Source of the DNA: SABI01 sp963677695
GTDB lineage: Bacteria; Spirochaetota; Spirochaetia; Sphaerochaetales; Sphaerochaetaceae
NCBI GenBank assembly: GCA_963677695.2
Contig: CAXXUJ010000001.1
Location: forward strand, 1,612,001-1,676,000
Length of the DNA: 64,000 nucleotides
Direction: 5' to 3'
Shown piece after piece: positions 34,058 to 42,874 of the stretch. The translations under genes were made by a program, and so were the position numbers. The notes below the pieces were generated by a model. The model saw only the letters and a program-made list of their open reading frames with translations, did no database searches and was not told where the DNA came from. Each line of letters begins with the position of its first letter. The stretch's first letter is position 1.

Positions 34058-35992
34058 ATGCGGACTATCGTGACTATGCTGAAGAATGCAGTAAGGGATT
34101 TCCCTGAAAGAGCCTATGCAACGAAAAAGGGTGATGATGGGTGGATTCCCTATTCCTATGCATTGATGGATGAACTTTCCGATGCCGTATGTGCAGGACT
34201 CAGAAAGAGAGGCATAACAGAAACCGCAGCGTTCGGGATCCTTGCAGAAGGACGTCCCGAGTGGATAGCTGCCGAGATGGGAGTGATCAAGAACAGGGGT
34301 ATCTCCGTTCCCCTTTCCATTAAGCTCACACCTGAAGAGATCGCCTTCCGGCTCACCCATTCCGAGGCCGTCGGTATCATAGCGAGTTCCAATACTCTCG
34401 AAAATATCCTCAAAGCCTTCAGCGTGATGGATCATACTCCTCCAGTTCTCTACTATCTGGATGAAGAGGACGAACGCCTTGAAAAGGCGGCGAAAGAGCA
34501 TTCCTGGAAGAGCGGAGAACACTATGTGACCATCCCTTCCCTGATCACCGAAGGACGTGCCGCTCTGGAAACTGATTCCTCACTCGTTTCTTCTGTGGTA
34601 GATGCAATCGAAGAGGATGATGTGGTGAATATCTGCTACACCTCGGGAACGACAGGAAACCCGAAGGGTATCATGCTCACCCACCTCAACTACTGGGCCA
34701 ATGCCCATGATTCAGTCGCTCTCTTCGAAATACCTCCCAATACCTTTGAAACCCTTATCATTCTCCCGGTCGACCATTCCTTTGCCCATACCGTAGGAAT
34801 CTACACCTCGATGATGAGAGGGATCACCCTTCATTTCGTAGATGCCAGGGGCTCGAACAGTGCTATCATACGTAACTTCCCCATAAATCTCACAGAGGTG
34901 AACCCCACCTTCATGATGACCGTTCCCTCCATCACAGGGAACTTCATGAAGAAGATGATCAAGGGAATTCAGGACAAGGGACCTTTCATCTATGGAATCT
35001 TCGAGAGAGGATTGCAGGCAGGAATCAAGAGGAATGGAGACGGTTTTCACGCTCCATCCTTTGCTACGAAGCTTTCCACCTTCTTTCCCCACAAGCTCGC
35101 CGACCTTCTGATCTTTTCCAAGCTGCGAAAAGTATTCGGTGACCGAATAGAATACTGTGTGGGAGGAGGGGCGCTCCTCGAAGCGAGACAGCAGCATTTC
35201 TTCGCAGCGATCGGAGTCCCTGTGTATCAGGGATACGGACTCACAGAGGCCGCCCCTGTCATCAGCAGTAATACTCCTCAGAGGCACAAATTCGGTACAA
35301 GCGGAGTTGTCGCACCGTCAGTCACCTGCCGTATCATGAAGAGCGAGAGTGAAGAGGCAAAGCAGGGAGAGAAGGGTGAGATCGTCATCAAGGGTGAGAA
35401 TGTGATGAAAGGGTACTTCAAGAACCCGAGCGCCACAGCCGAAGTGCTCAAGGTAATCGATGGAGAGACCTGGCTGTTCACCGGAGATCTCGGGTACTAC
35501 GATGAGGATGGGTTCCTTGTCGTCACAGGTCGCGCGAAGGCGCTCCTCATTGCCAAGGATGGAGAGAAGTACTCACCTGAAGAGATAGAGGAGGTGATGA
35601 TGAACAACACCTCCGTGATCAATCAGCTGCTGGTATACAACGACCATAGAGCGTACACCACCGCCCTTGTCACGCTCCAGGAAGATCAGGTGAAGAATGT
35701 GATGAAAGAGAAGGGGATTACAACACCTGAGGATCTCTATAAGGAGATTCTTGCCTTACTGACCTCTTACGAGCCGAAGGCGAAGAACGTCATTCCTTCC
35801 CAGTGGATTCCCAGTCACTTCACGATCATTGAGAAGGCCTTCAGTGAAGAGGATAAGCTCGTCAATTCAACAATGAAGCTTGTCCGTTACAAGGTGATTG
35901 AATATCACGCTGACAGGATAGAGCAGATGTACTCAGATGAGAACGATGCACTGAATATCGAAGTGGTGAAAAGACTGTTCTTTACCGAATAA
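34058..35992 (+). CDS. Long-chain acyl-CoA synthetase (AMP-forming)
   Basis: 644 residues. It activates fatty acids as acyl-AMP and then acyl-CoA. The AMP-binding signature is YTSGTTGNPKGIMLTH (about 193-208), with GYGLTEAAPVIS (about 390) and the hinge/adenylate region FTGDLGYYDEDGFLVVTGRAK (about 476-496). The length and insert pattern match the FadD15/AAE-type long-chain group in spirochaetes and actinobacteria. AAAGGAGGGG precedes the ATG by 9 bases. It stands alone and ends overlapping the convergent perR stop by 11 bases. Confidence 0.9.
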   Translation: MRTIVTMLKNAVRDFPERAYATKKGDDGWIPYSYALMDELSDAVCAGLRKRGITETAAFGILAEGRPEWIAAEMGVIKNRGISVPLSIKLTPEEIAFRLTHSEAVGIIASSNTLENILKAFSVMDHTPPVLYYLDEEDERLEKAAKEHSWKSGEHYVTIPSLITEGRAALETDSSLVSSVVDAIEEDDVVNICYTSGTTGNPKGIMLTHLNYWANAHDSVALFEIPPNTFETLIILPVDHSFAHTVGIYTSMMRGITLHFVDARGSNSAIIRNFPINLTEVNPTFMMTVPSITGNFMKKMIKGIQDKGPFIYGIFERGLQAGIKRNGDGFHAPSFATKLSTFFPHKLADLLIFSKLRKVFGDRIEYCVGGGALLEARQQHFFAAIGVPVYQGYGLTEAAPVISSNTPQRHKFGTSGVVAPSVTCRIMKSESEEAKQGEKGEIVIKGENVMKGYFKNPSATAEVLKVIDGETWLFTGDLGYYDEDGFLVVTGRAKALLIAKDGEKYSPEEIEEVMMNNTSVINQLLVYNDHRAYTTALVTLQEDQVKNVMKEKGITTPEDLYKEILALLTSYEPKAKNVIPSQWIPSHFTIIEKAFSEEDKLVNSTMKLVRYKVIEYHADRIEQMYSDENDALNIEVVKRLFFTE

Positions 35993-36371
35993 GGTTGCTG
36001 CGACATGACCTGCACGTCCCTTTCAGGACGATATCGTGCTCCGCAGTGACAAAGCCGGTGGCTTTCTCGACTTCGGCATCGAAGCCGGTCACACTCTGCA
36101 GTTCCACGTCATACACCGTTTCGCACTCTGTGCAGACTAAGTGTGTATGTTCTTCCTTCTTTGCATCGTACCGAGCTTTTCCCTGACCGGGAGCTTCGAA
36201 CCTTCTTATATCACCGGTATCCACAAGAAGATTGAGGTTCCGGTATACCGTACCGAGGGAAATCGAAGGCATAGTCTTCCTCACGATCTCGTAGAGCTCT
36301 TCAGCCGTGGGATGGTTGGTACATGCGTGTAAAGTTTCAATGATCAGCTGTCTGCGGCTTGAGAATCTCAT
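35982..36371 (-). CDS. perR: PerR-type peroxide-sensing Fur-family repressor
   Basis: 129 residues. The N-terminal winged helix contains HPTAEELYEIVRKTMPSISLGTVYRNLNLL. All five PerR regulatory metal ligands can be aligned with B. subtilis PerR His37, Asp85, His91, His93 and Asp104: NHPTAEE, RYDA, EEHTHLVC and VYDVEL. Asp at the last site is the PerR hallmark; Fur has Glu. The structural zinc site is CTEC plus CRSC. PerR-Fe is inactivated by peroxide. The start lies inside the DUF454 gene (35-base overlap), with GGGGGAAGAGG before the ATG. A PerR-like box precedes rubrerythrin in this window. Confidence 0.8.
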   Translation of the reverse strand: MRFSSRRQLIIETLHACTNHPTAEELYEIVRKTMPSISLGTVYRNLNLLVDTGDIRRFEAPGQGKARYDAKKEEHTHLVCTECETVYDVELQSVTGFDAEVEKATGFVTAEHDIVLKGTCRSCRSNLIR

Positions 36372-36762
36372 CCTCTTCCCCCTTCTTTGTCTTTATGAAA
36401 ATCAGATGGAGCGAAACAATCACTCCGATCACGGATAATATAATATATACAACACCGGACTTCGCTATGAACATGGAAAGAAACAGTCCCGCCCAGATGA
36501 ATATGATTGCCCTCACCTTCGTCTTGAGAGGAATCCCCTCCCTTGTTTTCCAGTGGCGCAGGTATTCACCGAATATCCTGCTGTTCTCAAGCTTCTTCGC
36601 CCTCTCTGGATCACTCACTGAATAGAGTGCTGCCGCAAGGATGACAAACGGAGTGGTTGGAAGAATAGGAAGTGCAATTCCTATAAGGCCAAGAGCAAGA
36701 GCTATCCCTGCAATGGCTGATAAAACTATTTTCTTCGCTCGAGCGAATCCCTTATGCCGCAT
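36337..36762 (-). CDS. DUF454/YbaN-family inner-membrane protein
   Basis: 141 residues with three membrane helices. The motif GLIGIALPILPTTPFVILAAALYSVSDPERAKKLENSRIFGEYL defines the YbaN/DUF454 family, whose role is unknown; neighbours are often stress or haem genes. The gene is first in an operon with perR. There is no Shine-Dalgarno: the promoter at 36771-36798 puts the transcript start within a base or two of the ATG, so it is probably leaderless, and a 14-bp palindrome overlaps the -10. Confidence 0.85.
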   Translation of the reverse strand: MRHKGFARAKKIVLSAIAGIALALGLIGIALPILPTTPFVILAAALYSVSDPERAKKLENSRIFGEYLRHWKTREGIPLKTKVRAIIFIWAGLFLSMFIAKSGVVYIILSVIGVIVSLHLIFIKTKKGEEDEILKPQTADH

Positions 36763-36764
36763 AC

Positions 36765-36798
36765 ACTACTAATGTAGTATATTTTACCTGTATGTCAA
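36765..36798 (-). promoter_or_regulatory. Promoter and palindrome of the DUF454-perR operon
   Basis: On the minus strand TTGACA (36798-36793) and TACATT (36776-36771) are 16 bases apart and the ATG follows 8 bases later. ACTAC-ATTA-GTAGT (36778-36765) overlaps the -10 and start region. The palindrome resembles BlaI/CopY-type operators more than a PerR box. Confidence 0.65.
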
Positions 36799-37197
36799 TA
36801 GGAACGATTCTTGTTTTTCCAGATGAATGAAAGAAATAGCGCTGCTTAAACCATGACCATACACCATTCAACATCTGACATATTTAATAAAAATGTCATG
36901 ATCAGAATTGGATGCTCCACAACAGGATAGGAATTATGTGAAAAAAATATGAAATCTTAAAAACCCTAACTATGACATAAATACAATCTAGAAAATGAGT
37001 AATAATACGAATATGTAATCATTTTTATTTAATCTTAATTGCCGGACTGAAAAAAAATGATTATAATTTGTGACATAATTGGAAGAGGAATGTTATACTT
37101 AGTATAACGGTTCTGTGTGGGGTAGAAGGCCTGTGTACATAGCCTCCCCACATGTGTGAAAAGTACGTATGAAAAACATACAGTAAGGAGGGTGTAC
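36799..37197. other. AT-rich gap with promoter and 5'-UTR hairpin for the lipoprotein gene
   Basis: No gene is seen. A promoter reads GTGACA (37070-37075), an 18-base spacer and TATACT (37094-37099). The leader then forms a hairpin: TGTGGGG (37116-37122) with CCCCACA (37146-37152), plus inner AGGC/GCCT around an 11-base loop. AAGGAGGG lies 6 bases before the ATG at 37198. The hairpin is 46 bases upstream of the start and is probably protective or regulatory. The rest (36799-37069) is AT-rich without a recognised element. Confidence 0.6.
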
Positions 37198-38397
37198 ATG
37201 AAAAAAATCATGTTGCTGATACTGATCTCCTCGCTTCTGGTTCTGGGCTTTGTTTCCTGTGAAGGAGATATCTTCACAAGCCTAAGTACCTACATGGGAT
37301 ATGCAGGGGAGAATGTACTGATCAGTCAGGGTGTTGTCGTTCCTTCAACGGAGAATGTTGAAGCGCTACAGTCAACCATTGCAACAATTACAGACGAAAC
37401 AACTGTTGAGGATGTCGCTGATGATATCAGGGATTCAATTGCAGAGCTTCTTGAAAGCGACAGTGAGACAGAATCTGCGGGTGAAATGTTAGCTGCTACA
37501 GTTGAAACTGCCGATATTCCCACCGCAGTTTCAACAAAAATGACTGAGCTGGAAACTGATTTCGGAATTACCATTGATATTGAAAACGAAGCCGATCTTG
37601 CAGCTGCGATCCTGCTTACTGACTTGATCAGCAAGGCGGATGCAGCGATTACCGATGAAGAGAAGGAAGCTGTGGCTCAGGAAGCGAAAGTGGTTCTTGA
37701 GTTTGTAAAGAAGACTTCCGTTATCGGATCTCTTGATGTCACCGGTGCTGTAGGCGATCTGCTTAGTGGCATGCTTGATAAGTCACGTGCGGTCCGAGGA
37801 ACAAGAAAAGAACCTGCGGCATCAGAGGAATATGATCTCGCTATGATTATGGATACAGCAGGTGCTGTGTTCGAAATGTACTTCGAGAATGCGGATGCGA
37901 ACAGCGATGGAACTCTGACTCAGGAAGAATTCGATGCACTGAAGTCTGACTGGGGCAAGATGGTAGTCGGATATCAGAACGGCGCTGTCGCTATTCAGGT
38001 CTCTACGACCGTAGAGATGAAGCTTTCAGATATCCTCTATTACCTCTCCAGTATCATCATCACAAAGAACGATGCATTGCTGCCGAGTGGTGTCGGTGAT
38101 CCTACTATGGTCGAGCTGCTCAATCTCATTCATGGCTATATAACCGATGGACTGACTGATATTCCGACAGGTGAAGAGGAAGGCGCAGAAGACTGGGCAT
38201 TCCTTGACAGTGCGTATCTTGAAGATATGATGAATATTCTCTACGACGAAATCATTGAACCGAAGTTGGGTGAAGATACAAGTGTTTTTGAAGATACTAT
38301 CATAGCCATATCGAGTTCGATTCCTGATAATGATTATGCGACTCAGGCTATTCAGGATTTCATTGACGGCCTGAAGCCTGCAGAGCCGACAGTGTAA
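37198..38397 (+). CDS. Lipoprotein with an EF-hand calcium-binding motif
   Basis: 399 residues. The signal peptide ends FVSC, with Cys20 as lipid anchor. The mature part is strongly acidic and helical. A canonical EF-hand loop DANSDGTLTQEE (about residues 232-243) has Asp, Asn, Asp and the closing Glu at the standard ligand positions, followed by F. Function is not recognised. It is followed after 12 bases by an outer-membrane protein, and the pair looks like one operon with a strong AAGGAGGG start signal and a hairpin leader. Confidence 0.78.
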   Translation: MKKIMLLILISSLLVLGFVSCEGDIFTSLSTYMGYAGENVLISQGVVVPSTENVEALQSTIATITDETTVEDVADDIRDSIAELLESDSETESAGEMLAATVETADIPTAVSTKMTELETDFGITIDIENEADLAAAILLTDLISKADAAITDEEKEAVAQEAKVVLEFVKKTSVIGSLDVTGAVGDLLSGMLDKSRAVRGTRKEPAASEEYDLAMIMDTAGAVFEMYFENADANSDGTLTQEEFDALKSDWGKMVVGYQNGAVAIQVSTTVEMKLSDILYYLSSIIITKNDALLPSGVGDPTMVELLNLIHGYITDGLTDIPTGEEEGAEDWAFLDSAYLEDMMNILYDEIIEPKLGEDTSVFEDTIIAISSSIPDNDYATQAIQDFIDGLKPAEPTV

Positions 38398-38409
38398 GGA
38401 GGTATGAAG

Positions 38410-39648
38410 ATGAAAAAAATACTGATACTAATTGGAATTGTCGTTCTTGCCACCTCTTCGGTCGCAGCGGCGTATACCTTCCCTGCTCTCTTCTACGGAG
38501 ATCAGACGTTCGTTCCCACCAGTGTGAGGAGCGAAGGCATGGGCGGGTCAGGAATTGCGGCATCACGAGGGATGGAGACCATGTACCTGAACCCTGCCAA
38601 CCTTGCAGGACAGAAGTTCTCTCTCTCACTGCCGAGCATTTCAGTGACCGCATACAATGTGCAGAACATCATCGATCAGGGCATCATACAGGATGCGATT
38701 GACGGGAATGCGAGTGAATCAACAGCGATTGATTACCTTGAAACAATTGAAGCTTCGAAGGGTGAGCTCCTCACCACCGATATCATGGCAGGATTCGCCG
38801 GCGGCGGATTCGGCATGACCTTCAACTTCCAGGAGAAGCTTCACAATATCGACACGGGAGCTGATACGAATGTCATCGCAGAGATCAATGCATCTGCCGG
38901 AGTCGGTATCGGGTTCAACATTCCTCTGATCAGAGATATGCTTACCATTGATGCCGGTGCTGTTGTGCGTCCCACCTACACTGCCTATACGCAGAAGATC
39001 GGTGCCCAGAGTATTATTGATGCGGCCTTCGGAGAAGACTCCGATGTCCTGCAGTCGATACTTGGGAACAATGAACTTGCTGCAGGGTATGCAATCCCCG
39101 TTGATGTCGGAGTGAATATCAATGGTCCGATCGGTATGAAACTGAGTGCTGTAGCGCGAAACCTGAACGGGAATTATACGATGAACAGATATGCCGAGGC
39201 TGGAACCTGGGTGAATGAAATGGCTGAGATGGCAGGTGCGGAAGCGGTCTATGAAGGCACTTCCACTGATCCCGTTGGCTATACCATTGAAGTTCCCTGG
39301 ACACTCGATCTCGGATTCGGATGGGTTGTTCCCCTCGGTGGATTCTCCGGTATCATGAGACCGACACTCTCAGTCGATCTGGTCGATGTGGTTGCTCTCA
39401 GCGAAGAGTCTGCAGCCAATCCTGATGCAGTGTGGGATCACCTGGTTGCAGGAGCTGAAGTGAAACTCCTTTCAATGCTGGATGCACGAGTAGGTCTGAA
39501 CAAGGGCTATATCTCGGTCGGAGCCGGCGTTGATCTCCTGCTGTTCCATATTGATGCAGCCTACTACTGGAGAGAGTTCGGAGTGAATATCGGTGACAGA
39601 CCGATTGACGCACTGACAGTCCGCTTCAATCTTGGGATTGACGGCTGA
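38410..39648 (+). CDS. Outer-membrane beta-barrel protein
   Basis: 412 residues. I chose the ATG at 38410 because AAGGAGG is 7 bases before it; the ATG at 38404 is too close. The signal peptide is cut near SVAAA-YTFP. The early segment VRSEGMGGSGIAASRGMETMYLNPANLAG matches the N-terminal hatch of FadL/PorV/TraF-like barrels ('NPA' motif). The remainder alternates strands and turns, ending in VRFNLGIDG. It probably resides in the outer membrane and is co-expressed with the EF-hand lipoprotein. Cargo is unknown. Confidence 0.75.
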   Translation: MKKILILIGIVVLATSSVAAAYTFPALFYGDQTFVPTSVRSEGMGGSGIAASRGMETMYLNPANLAGQKFSLSLPSISVTAYNVQNIIDQGIIQDAIDGNASESTAIDYLETIEASKGELLTTDIMAGFAGGGFGMTFNFQEKLHNIDTGADTNVIAEINASAGVGIGFNIPLIRDMLTIDAGAVVRPTYTAYTQKIGAQSIIDAAFGEDSDVLQSILGNNELAAGYAIPVDVGVNINGPIGMKLSAVARNLNGNYTMNRYAEAGTWVNEMAEMAGAEAVYEGTSTDPVGYTIEVPWTLDLGFGWVVPLGGFSGIMRPTLSVDLVDVVALSEESAANPDAVWDHLVAGAEVKLLSMLDARVGLNKGYISVGAGVDLLLFHIDAAYYWREFGVNIGDRPIDALTVRFNLGIDG

Positions 39649-39671
39649 TCGTAATTCTCTCACAAACGAAT

Positions 39672-39709
39672 GAACCTTCGAGGCTATGTGTTTCGAAGGT
39701 TCGTTTTTT
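39672..39709 (+). terminator. Rho-independent terminator of the lipoprotein-OMP operon
   Basis: GAACCTTCGA pairs with TCGAAGGTTC around an 11-base loop, followed by GTTTTTT. It is 24 bases after the stop. Confidence 0.9.
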
Positions 39710-39751
39710 ATGGTACACTCTCATAACTCAACCGATCCAAGGAGATGTCGA

Positions 39752-40924
39752 GTGGATATGATGAAACTTCGAGGAGCTGTCATGGAGTATGAATGGGGAG
39801 ACCACTCGTTCATCCCATCTCTCCTGAATATACCTGAAGATGGAAATGCGAAAGCAGAACTCTGGATGGGTGTACACCCGAAGGGAATGAATACCATTCT
39901 TGAAACCGGGGAACCCCTTTCCGACTATATAGATTCTCACCGCAGTGAAGTGCTCGGACCCTTGCATGAGTCGCGGTTCGCTCATCGTTTTCCTTTTCTC
40001 CTGAAGGTCCTTTCGCTCAATACTCCTTTGAGCCTTCAGGTGCACCCTGATGCAAGGCTGGCAGAGGAAGGATTTAAGAAGGAATCAGAAGAGAAGAGAG
40101 GACAGAAAAGCTATATCGATCCTTTCGGGAAGGATGAGGTGCTGTTCGCCCTTGAGGAGGTGACGGCCCTTGCAGGTTTGAGGGAGCTTGACGAGATACT
40201 TTCCACGTTTGAGGAGATACTTGATGAGGCTTCTGACGTCATATCCTCCTGCGAGGATACCCGTTGTATGCTCACTACACTCTTTAACCTCACTGAACCG
40301 GAAAAGACACTCCTGCTGCAGAAGCTTGCCTCCTACCTGAAAAGGAATCCCCAGTATATAGATTCTCCCTTCCTCTCTGCCAGACAGATCGCCTCGAAAC
40401 TCCTTAAGCTCTACCCTGAGGATATCATGGTATTCGCTCCCTTCTTTCTCAATGTGATCCACCTGAGACCGGGAGAGGCCTTCCATGTGACCCCGGGAAT
40501 GATCCACTCCTATATCTGTGGTCATGCGATAGAGATCATGAGCTGCAGCGACGACGTACTTCGCGGCGGTCTTACCCCGAAGTATGTGGATGTAAAGGAG
40601 TTTCTGAACGTCGTACATTTCGAAGTCTCCGACGGAAGGAAGGTGAGACACATAGAAACCAGTGAAACAAGCACGATTCTAGATGTGGACAGCAGTGATT
40701 TCTCACTTTTGATCACCGAATCGGGAGACTCCTCTTTCAGCGGCAGAGAGTATGTCGAGATTGCCTTGGTGCTCGAAGGAGAGGGGATCTTCAGGTACGA
40801 AGAGAGGGAACTCAGGGTAAGCAGAGGCGATATCATCCTGATCCCTGCTTCCATTCCCTGCTATGAACTGAAGCTGAACGGGAAACTGGTAACCGCCTCG
40901 GTCGGCGAAGAGGTAGATGCATGA
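39752..40924 (+). CDS. manA: Mannose-6-phosphate isomerase, class I
   Basis: Interconverts mannose-6-P and fructose-6-P. 390 residues from GTG 39752, chosen because AAGGAG ends 7 bases before it. Zinc-site motifs are present: SLQVHPDARLA (Gln and His ligands) and HVTPGMIHSYICGHAIEIM near 245. The C-terminal cupin covers about 320-385. It is in an operon with the exonuclease, overlapping by 4 bases (ATGA). The terminator of the previous operon lies just upstream. Confidence 0.92.
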   Translation: MDMMKLRGAVMEYEWGDHSFIPSLLNIPEDGNAKAELWMGVHPKGMNTILETGEPLSDYIDSHRSEVLGPLHESRFAHRFPFLLKVLSLNTPLSLQVHPDARLAEEGFKKESEEKRGQKSYIDPFGKDEVLFALEEVTALAGLRELDEILSTFEEILDEASDVISSCEDTRCMLTTLFNLTEPEKTLLLQKLASYLKRNPQYIDSPFLSARQIASKLLKLYPEDIMVFAPFFLNVIHLRPGEAFHVTPGMIHSYICGHAIEIMSCSDDVLRGGLTPKYVDVKEFLNVVHFEVSDGRKVRHIETSETSTILDVDSSDFSLLITESGDSSFSGREYVEIALVLEGEGIFRYEERELRVSRGDIILIPASIPCYELKLNGKLVTASVGEEVDA

Positions 40925-41532
40925 GATATGTAGCAATAGACTTCGAGACAGCCAACAATGCGCTGACCAGCGCCTGCTCGGTCGGGCTCGCACGGATGGA
41001 GAATGGAAAGGTGATCGATACCTACTATTCCCTGATCAATCCCGCGAGCAGCTATTTCTCTCCGTTCAATATCTCGATCCATGGAATTCATCCGGAGGAT
41101 GTTGTTGATGCACCCACCTTCAGGGATATCTGGCCTGATATGCTGATGTTCATAGACAATGACCTGCTTATCGCACACAATGCCCCGTTTGATATCGGGA
41201 TAGTCAAGGCTCTTCTGACCCACTATGACCTGGCCGTCCCCCCCCTCAACTATGCTGATACCGTTCGAATCGCCAGGGTCTCCTTCCCTGAGCTCCCCAA
41301 CCATAAACTCACGACCATTTCCGCCCACTACGGGTTCGATTATGAAGCCCACCATGCCCTTGATGATGCGGTGAACTGCGCGAAGGTATTTCACAGGGCC
41401 TGCCCTCTCGAGGATGAACAGGAGGTCGTAGACCACTTTCTCTCTCTCGGGATCAGGTTTCAGAGACTGAGGGGAGGGTATGCTCCGCAGAAAGTGGAGA
41501 AGAAGGATACACAGAGTCAGTCGCTATTCTAG
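40921..41532 (+). CDS. DEDDh 3'-5' exonuclease, DnaQ-like
   Basis: 203 residues. The DEDDh set is visible: Asp and Glu in AIDFETAN (near residue 7), Asp in IAHNAPFDIGI, and His and Asp in HHALDDAVN. The family includes the proofreading subunit of DNA polymerase III and stand-alone nucleases. There is no polymerase-binding tail, so it is probably a stand-alone repair or RNA/DNA-trimming nuclease. It overlaps manA. Confidence 0.88.
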   Translation: MRYVAIDFETANNALTSACSVGLARMENGKVIDTYYSLINPASSYFSPFNISIHGIHPEDVVDAPTFRDIWPDMLMFIDNDLLIAHNAPFDIGIVKALLTHYDLAVPPLNYADTVRIARVSFPELPNHKLTTISAHYGFDYEAHHALDDAVNCAKVFHRACPLEDEQEVVDHFLSLGIRFQRLRGGYAPQKVEKKDTQSQSLF

Positions 41533-41558
41533 GGGCGCTCTCTCAATTGAGAGCTCCC
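41532..41558. terminator. Hairpin between the exonuclease and the convergent hypothetical gene
   Basis: GGG-C-GCTCTC and GAGAGC-T-CCC pair around a TCAATT loop. It serves both strands, but no T-tract follows on either side, so termination is only probable. Confidence 0.5.
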
Positions 41559-41573
41559 GGTATGCTCATACTC

Positions 41574-42506
41574 TCAGCTGCACACGTAGGTCGGGTCTGC
41601 AATCTTCTTTTCGTGTTTTCTTACTTCGAAGGTGCATTCCGACAACGAATAGGTATCTTTGCTGTTTTTATTGAACCTCACCTTCCCGAATATGAATTCA
41701 ATCTTCATAGGAACCGTCACTGTTGTCAGATCGGAACACAGTCCAGCCTTTTCCTTCGGTGCATACAGCATCTCATTTCCCTCAGGATCGGTAACGAGGA
41801 CGGAATTCGTTGTGGTGCTCAGCGCTGTTACGCCTCCCTGAGGATCGAATTTCAGTGAATTGACGTCTCCTGCCATGCCGAGAGGGTCGTTGTCATAGGC
41901 GGCTATCACACCGATAGCAGTAGGTACTTCGAACGGCCGTGCCGGTTCCACCGACTTCACCGAACCGTCTTCGTACAATGATAGGCCAACCCGGATCGGA
42001 ACCTTTCCGACCGGGGTATCGGCGTTGATGACTTCCTGCGGCCACAAGGTCACACTTCTCACCTCACCTGTCCTGTAGAAGGTGATACTGATCATTTTCG
42101 CCTTGATCTCTCCGCAGGAGAGAGGGAGTGAGAGATCTTTGCTCAGAGCGTATTCATCTTTTTCTCCCCAGTAGCCACTGAGTTTCCCGTTCAGGGGAAA
42201 TACCTTCTTCAACGTCTCATCATCGTGAAAGATGACCATCTCTGCCGACATGTTTCCGTACCGGGTTTCAATGAAAGCCGCCTCCTGAAGGGGTGCTTTT
42301 CTGATATTCCCGTTCTCATAGAAGAAGGAGGGTTTCAGAGCCTGTCTTCCGTGTTCTTCCACGGCGTACTGGGGAATGATAGTGCCTGAGGGGGTGCGGA
42401 TCTCAAACCGTTCGGTAAAGATCATGGATGACGGCGATCCTGATGGATGGGTTTCCAGATTCTGGTAACCGTTGATTGTTCCATACCTGGTTTCAAGTGT
42501 ACTCAT
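41574..42506 (-). CDS. Hypothetical cytoplasmic protein with MORN_2/YwqK-like repeats
   Basis: 310 residues with no signal peptide or membrane helix. No family is certain. I see a repeated pattern of a hydrophobic-Tyr/Phe step, two residues, G, one residue, hydrophobic, basic: FYENGNIRKA (near 83), FYRTGEVRSV (near 155), LYEDGSVKSV (near 184), with a weaker FDPQGGVTAL (near 225). This resembles MORN_2 repeats in YwqK-type proteins. A rubrerythrin gene lies upstream on the other strand. Function unknown. Confidence 0.6.
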   Translation of the reverse strand: MSTLETRYGTINGYQNLETHPSGSPSSMIFTERFEIRTPSGTIIPQYAVEEHGRQALKPSFFYENGNIRKAPLQEAAFIETRYGNMSAEMVIFHDDETLKKVFPLNGKLSGYWGEKDEYALSKDLSLPLSCGEIKAKMISITFYRTGEVRSVTLWPQEVINADTPVGKVPIRVGLSLYEDGSVKSVEPARPFEVPTAIGVIAAYDNDPLGMAGDVNSLKFDPQGGVTALSTTTNSVLVTDPEGNEMLYAPKEKAGLCSDLTTVTVPMKIEFIFGKVRFNKNSKDTYSLSECTFEVRKHEKKIADPTYVCS

Positions 42507-42874
42507 ATCGGATACATCTCCAATTGATTACAGGAACGGCAGCCTCTTCACTGGTGAGGGAGGTTCCCGGCGTTCATGATATACAGGCGAGTGCGGAAGT
42601 GCCTGTACCTTCAAACCAATATAATGGTTGGAATTATAATGTAATACAAAAGTTTGAAACAGCTTCAGAGTCGATTATTTCCTGCACGAATCACGATATT
42701 TTCAGAGTGTTTAGCAGATTCCTGTTATACCGTCCTTTTATGTAATTTGTTGTTAAAGGTGTTGAATATAATTTTTTTTATAATCGATATAAAAAACGAA
42801 GGAACAGGTTGCTCACTTGCCGTTACAATGGTATCATCTTGTATACCAAAATACTCGATAATCGGGAGGACTGT
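42507..42874. other. 368-base divergent gap upstream of rubrerythrin
   Basis: No gene is seen. It becomes AT-rich from about 42620. The notable element is TTATAATCGATATAA (42778-42792), which matches the PerR-box consensus TTATAATnATTATAA at 12 of 14 fixed positions. It lies 82 bases before the rubrerythrin ATG. No firm -35/-10 pair was assigned. Confidence 0.65.
42778..42792 (+). promoter_or_regulatory. PerR-like operator upstream of rubrerythrin
   Basis: A 15-mer with only two departures from TTATAATnATTATAA, set in a longer near-palindrome (42776-42794). A PerR homologue with complete ligands is encoded 6.4 kb away. PerR control of rubrerythrin is known in clostridia. Confidence 0.6.

Noticed and set aside
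36799..37069. PerR or Fur boxes in the AT-rich gap between the DUF454 operon and the lipoprotein gene
   Set aside because: Several TTATAAT-like half-sites occur but none pairs into a 15-mer with fewer than four mismatches.
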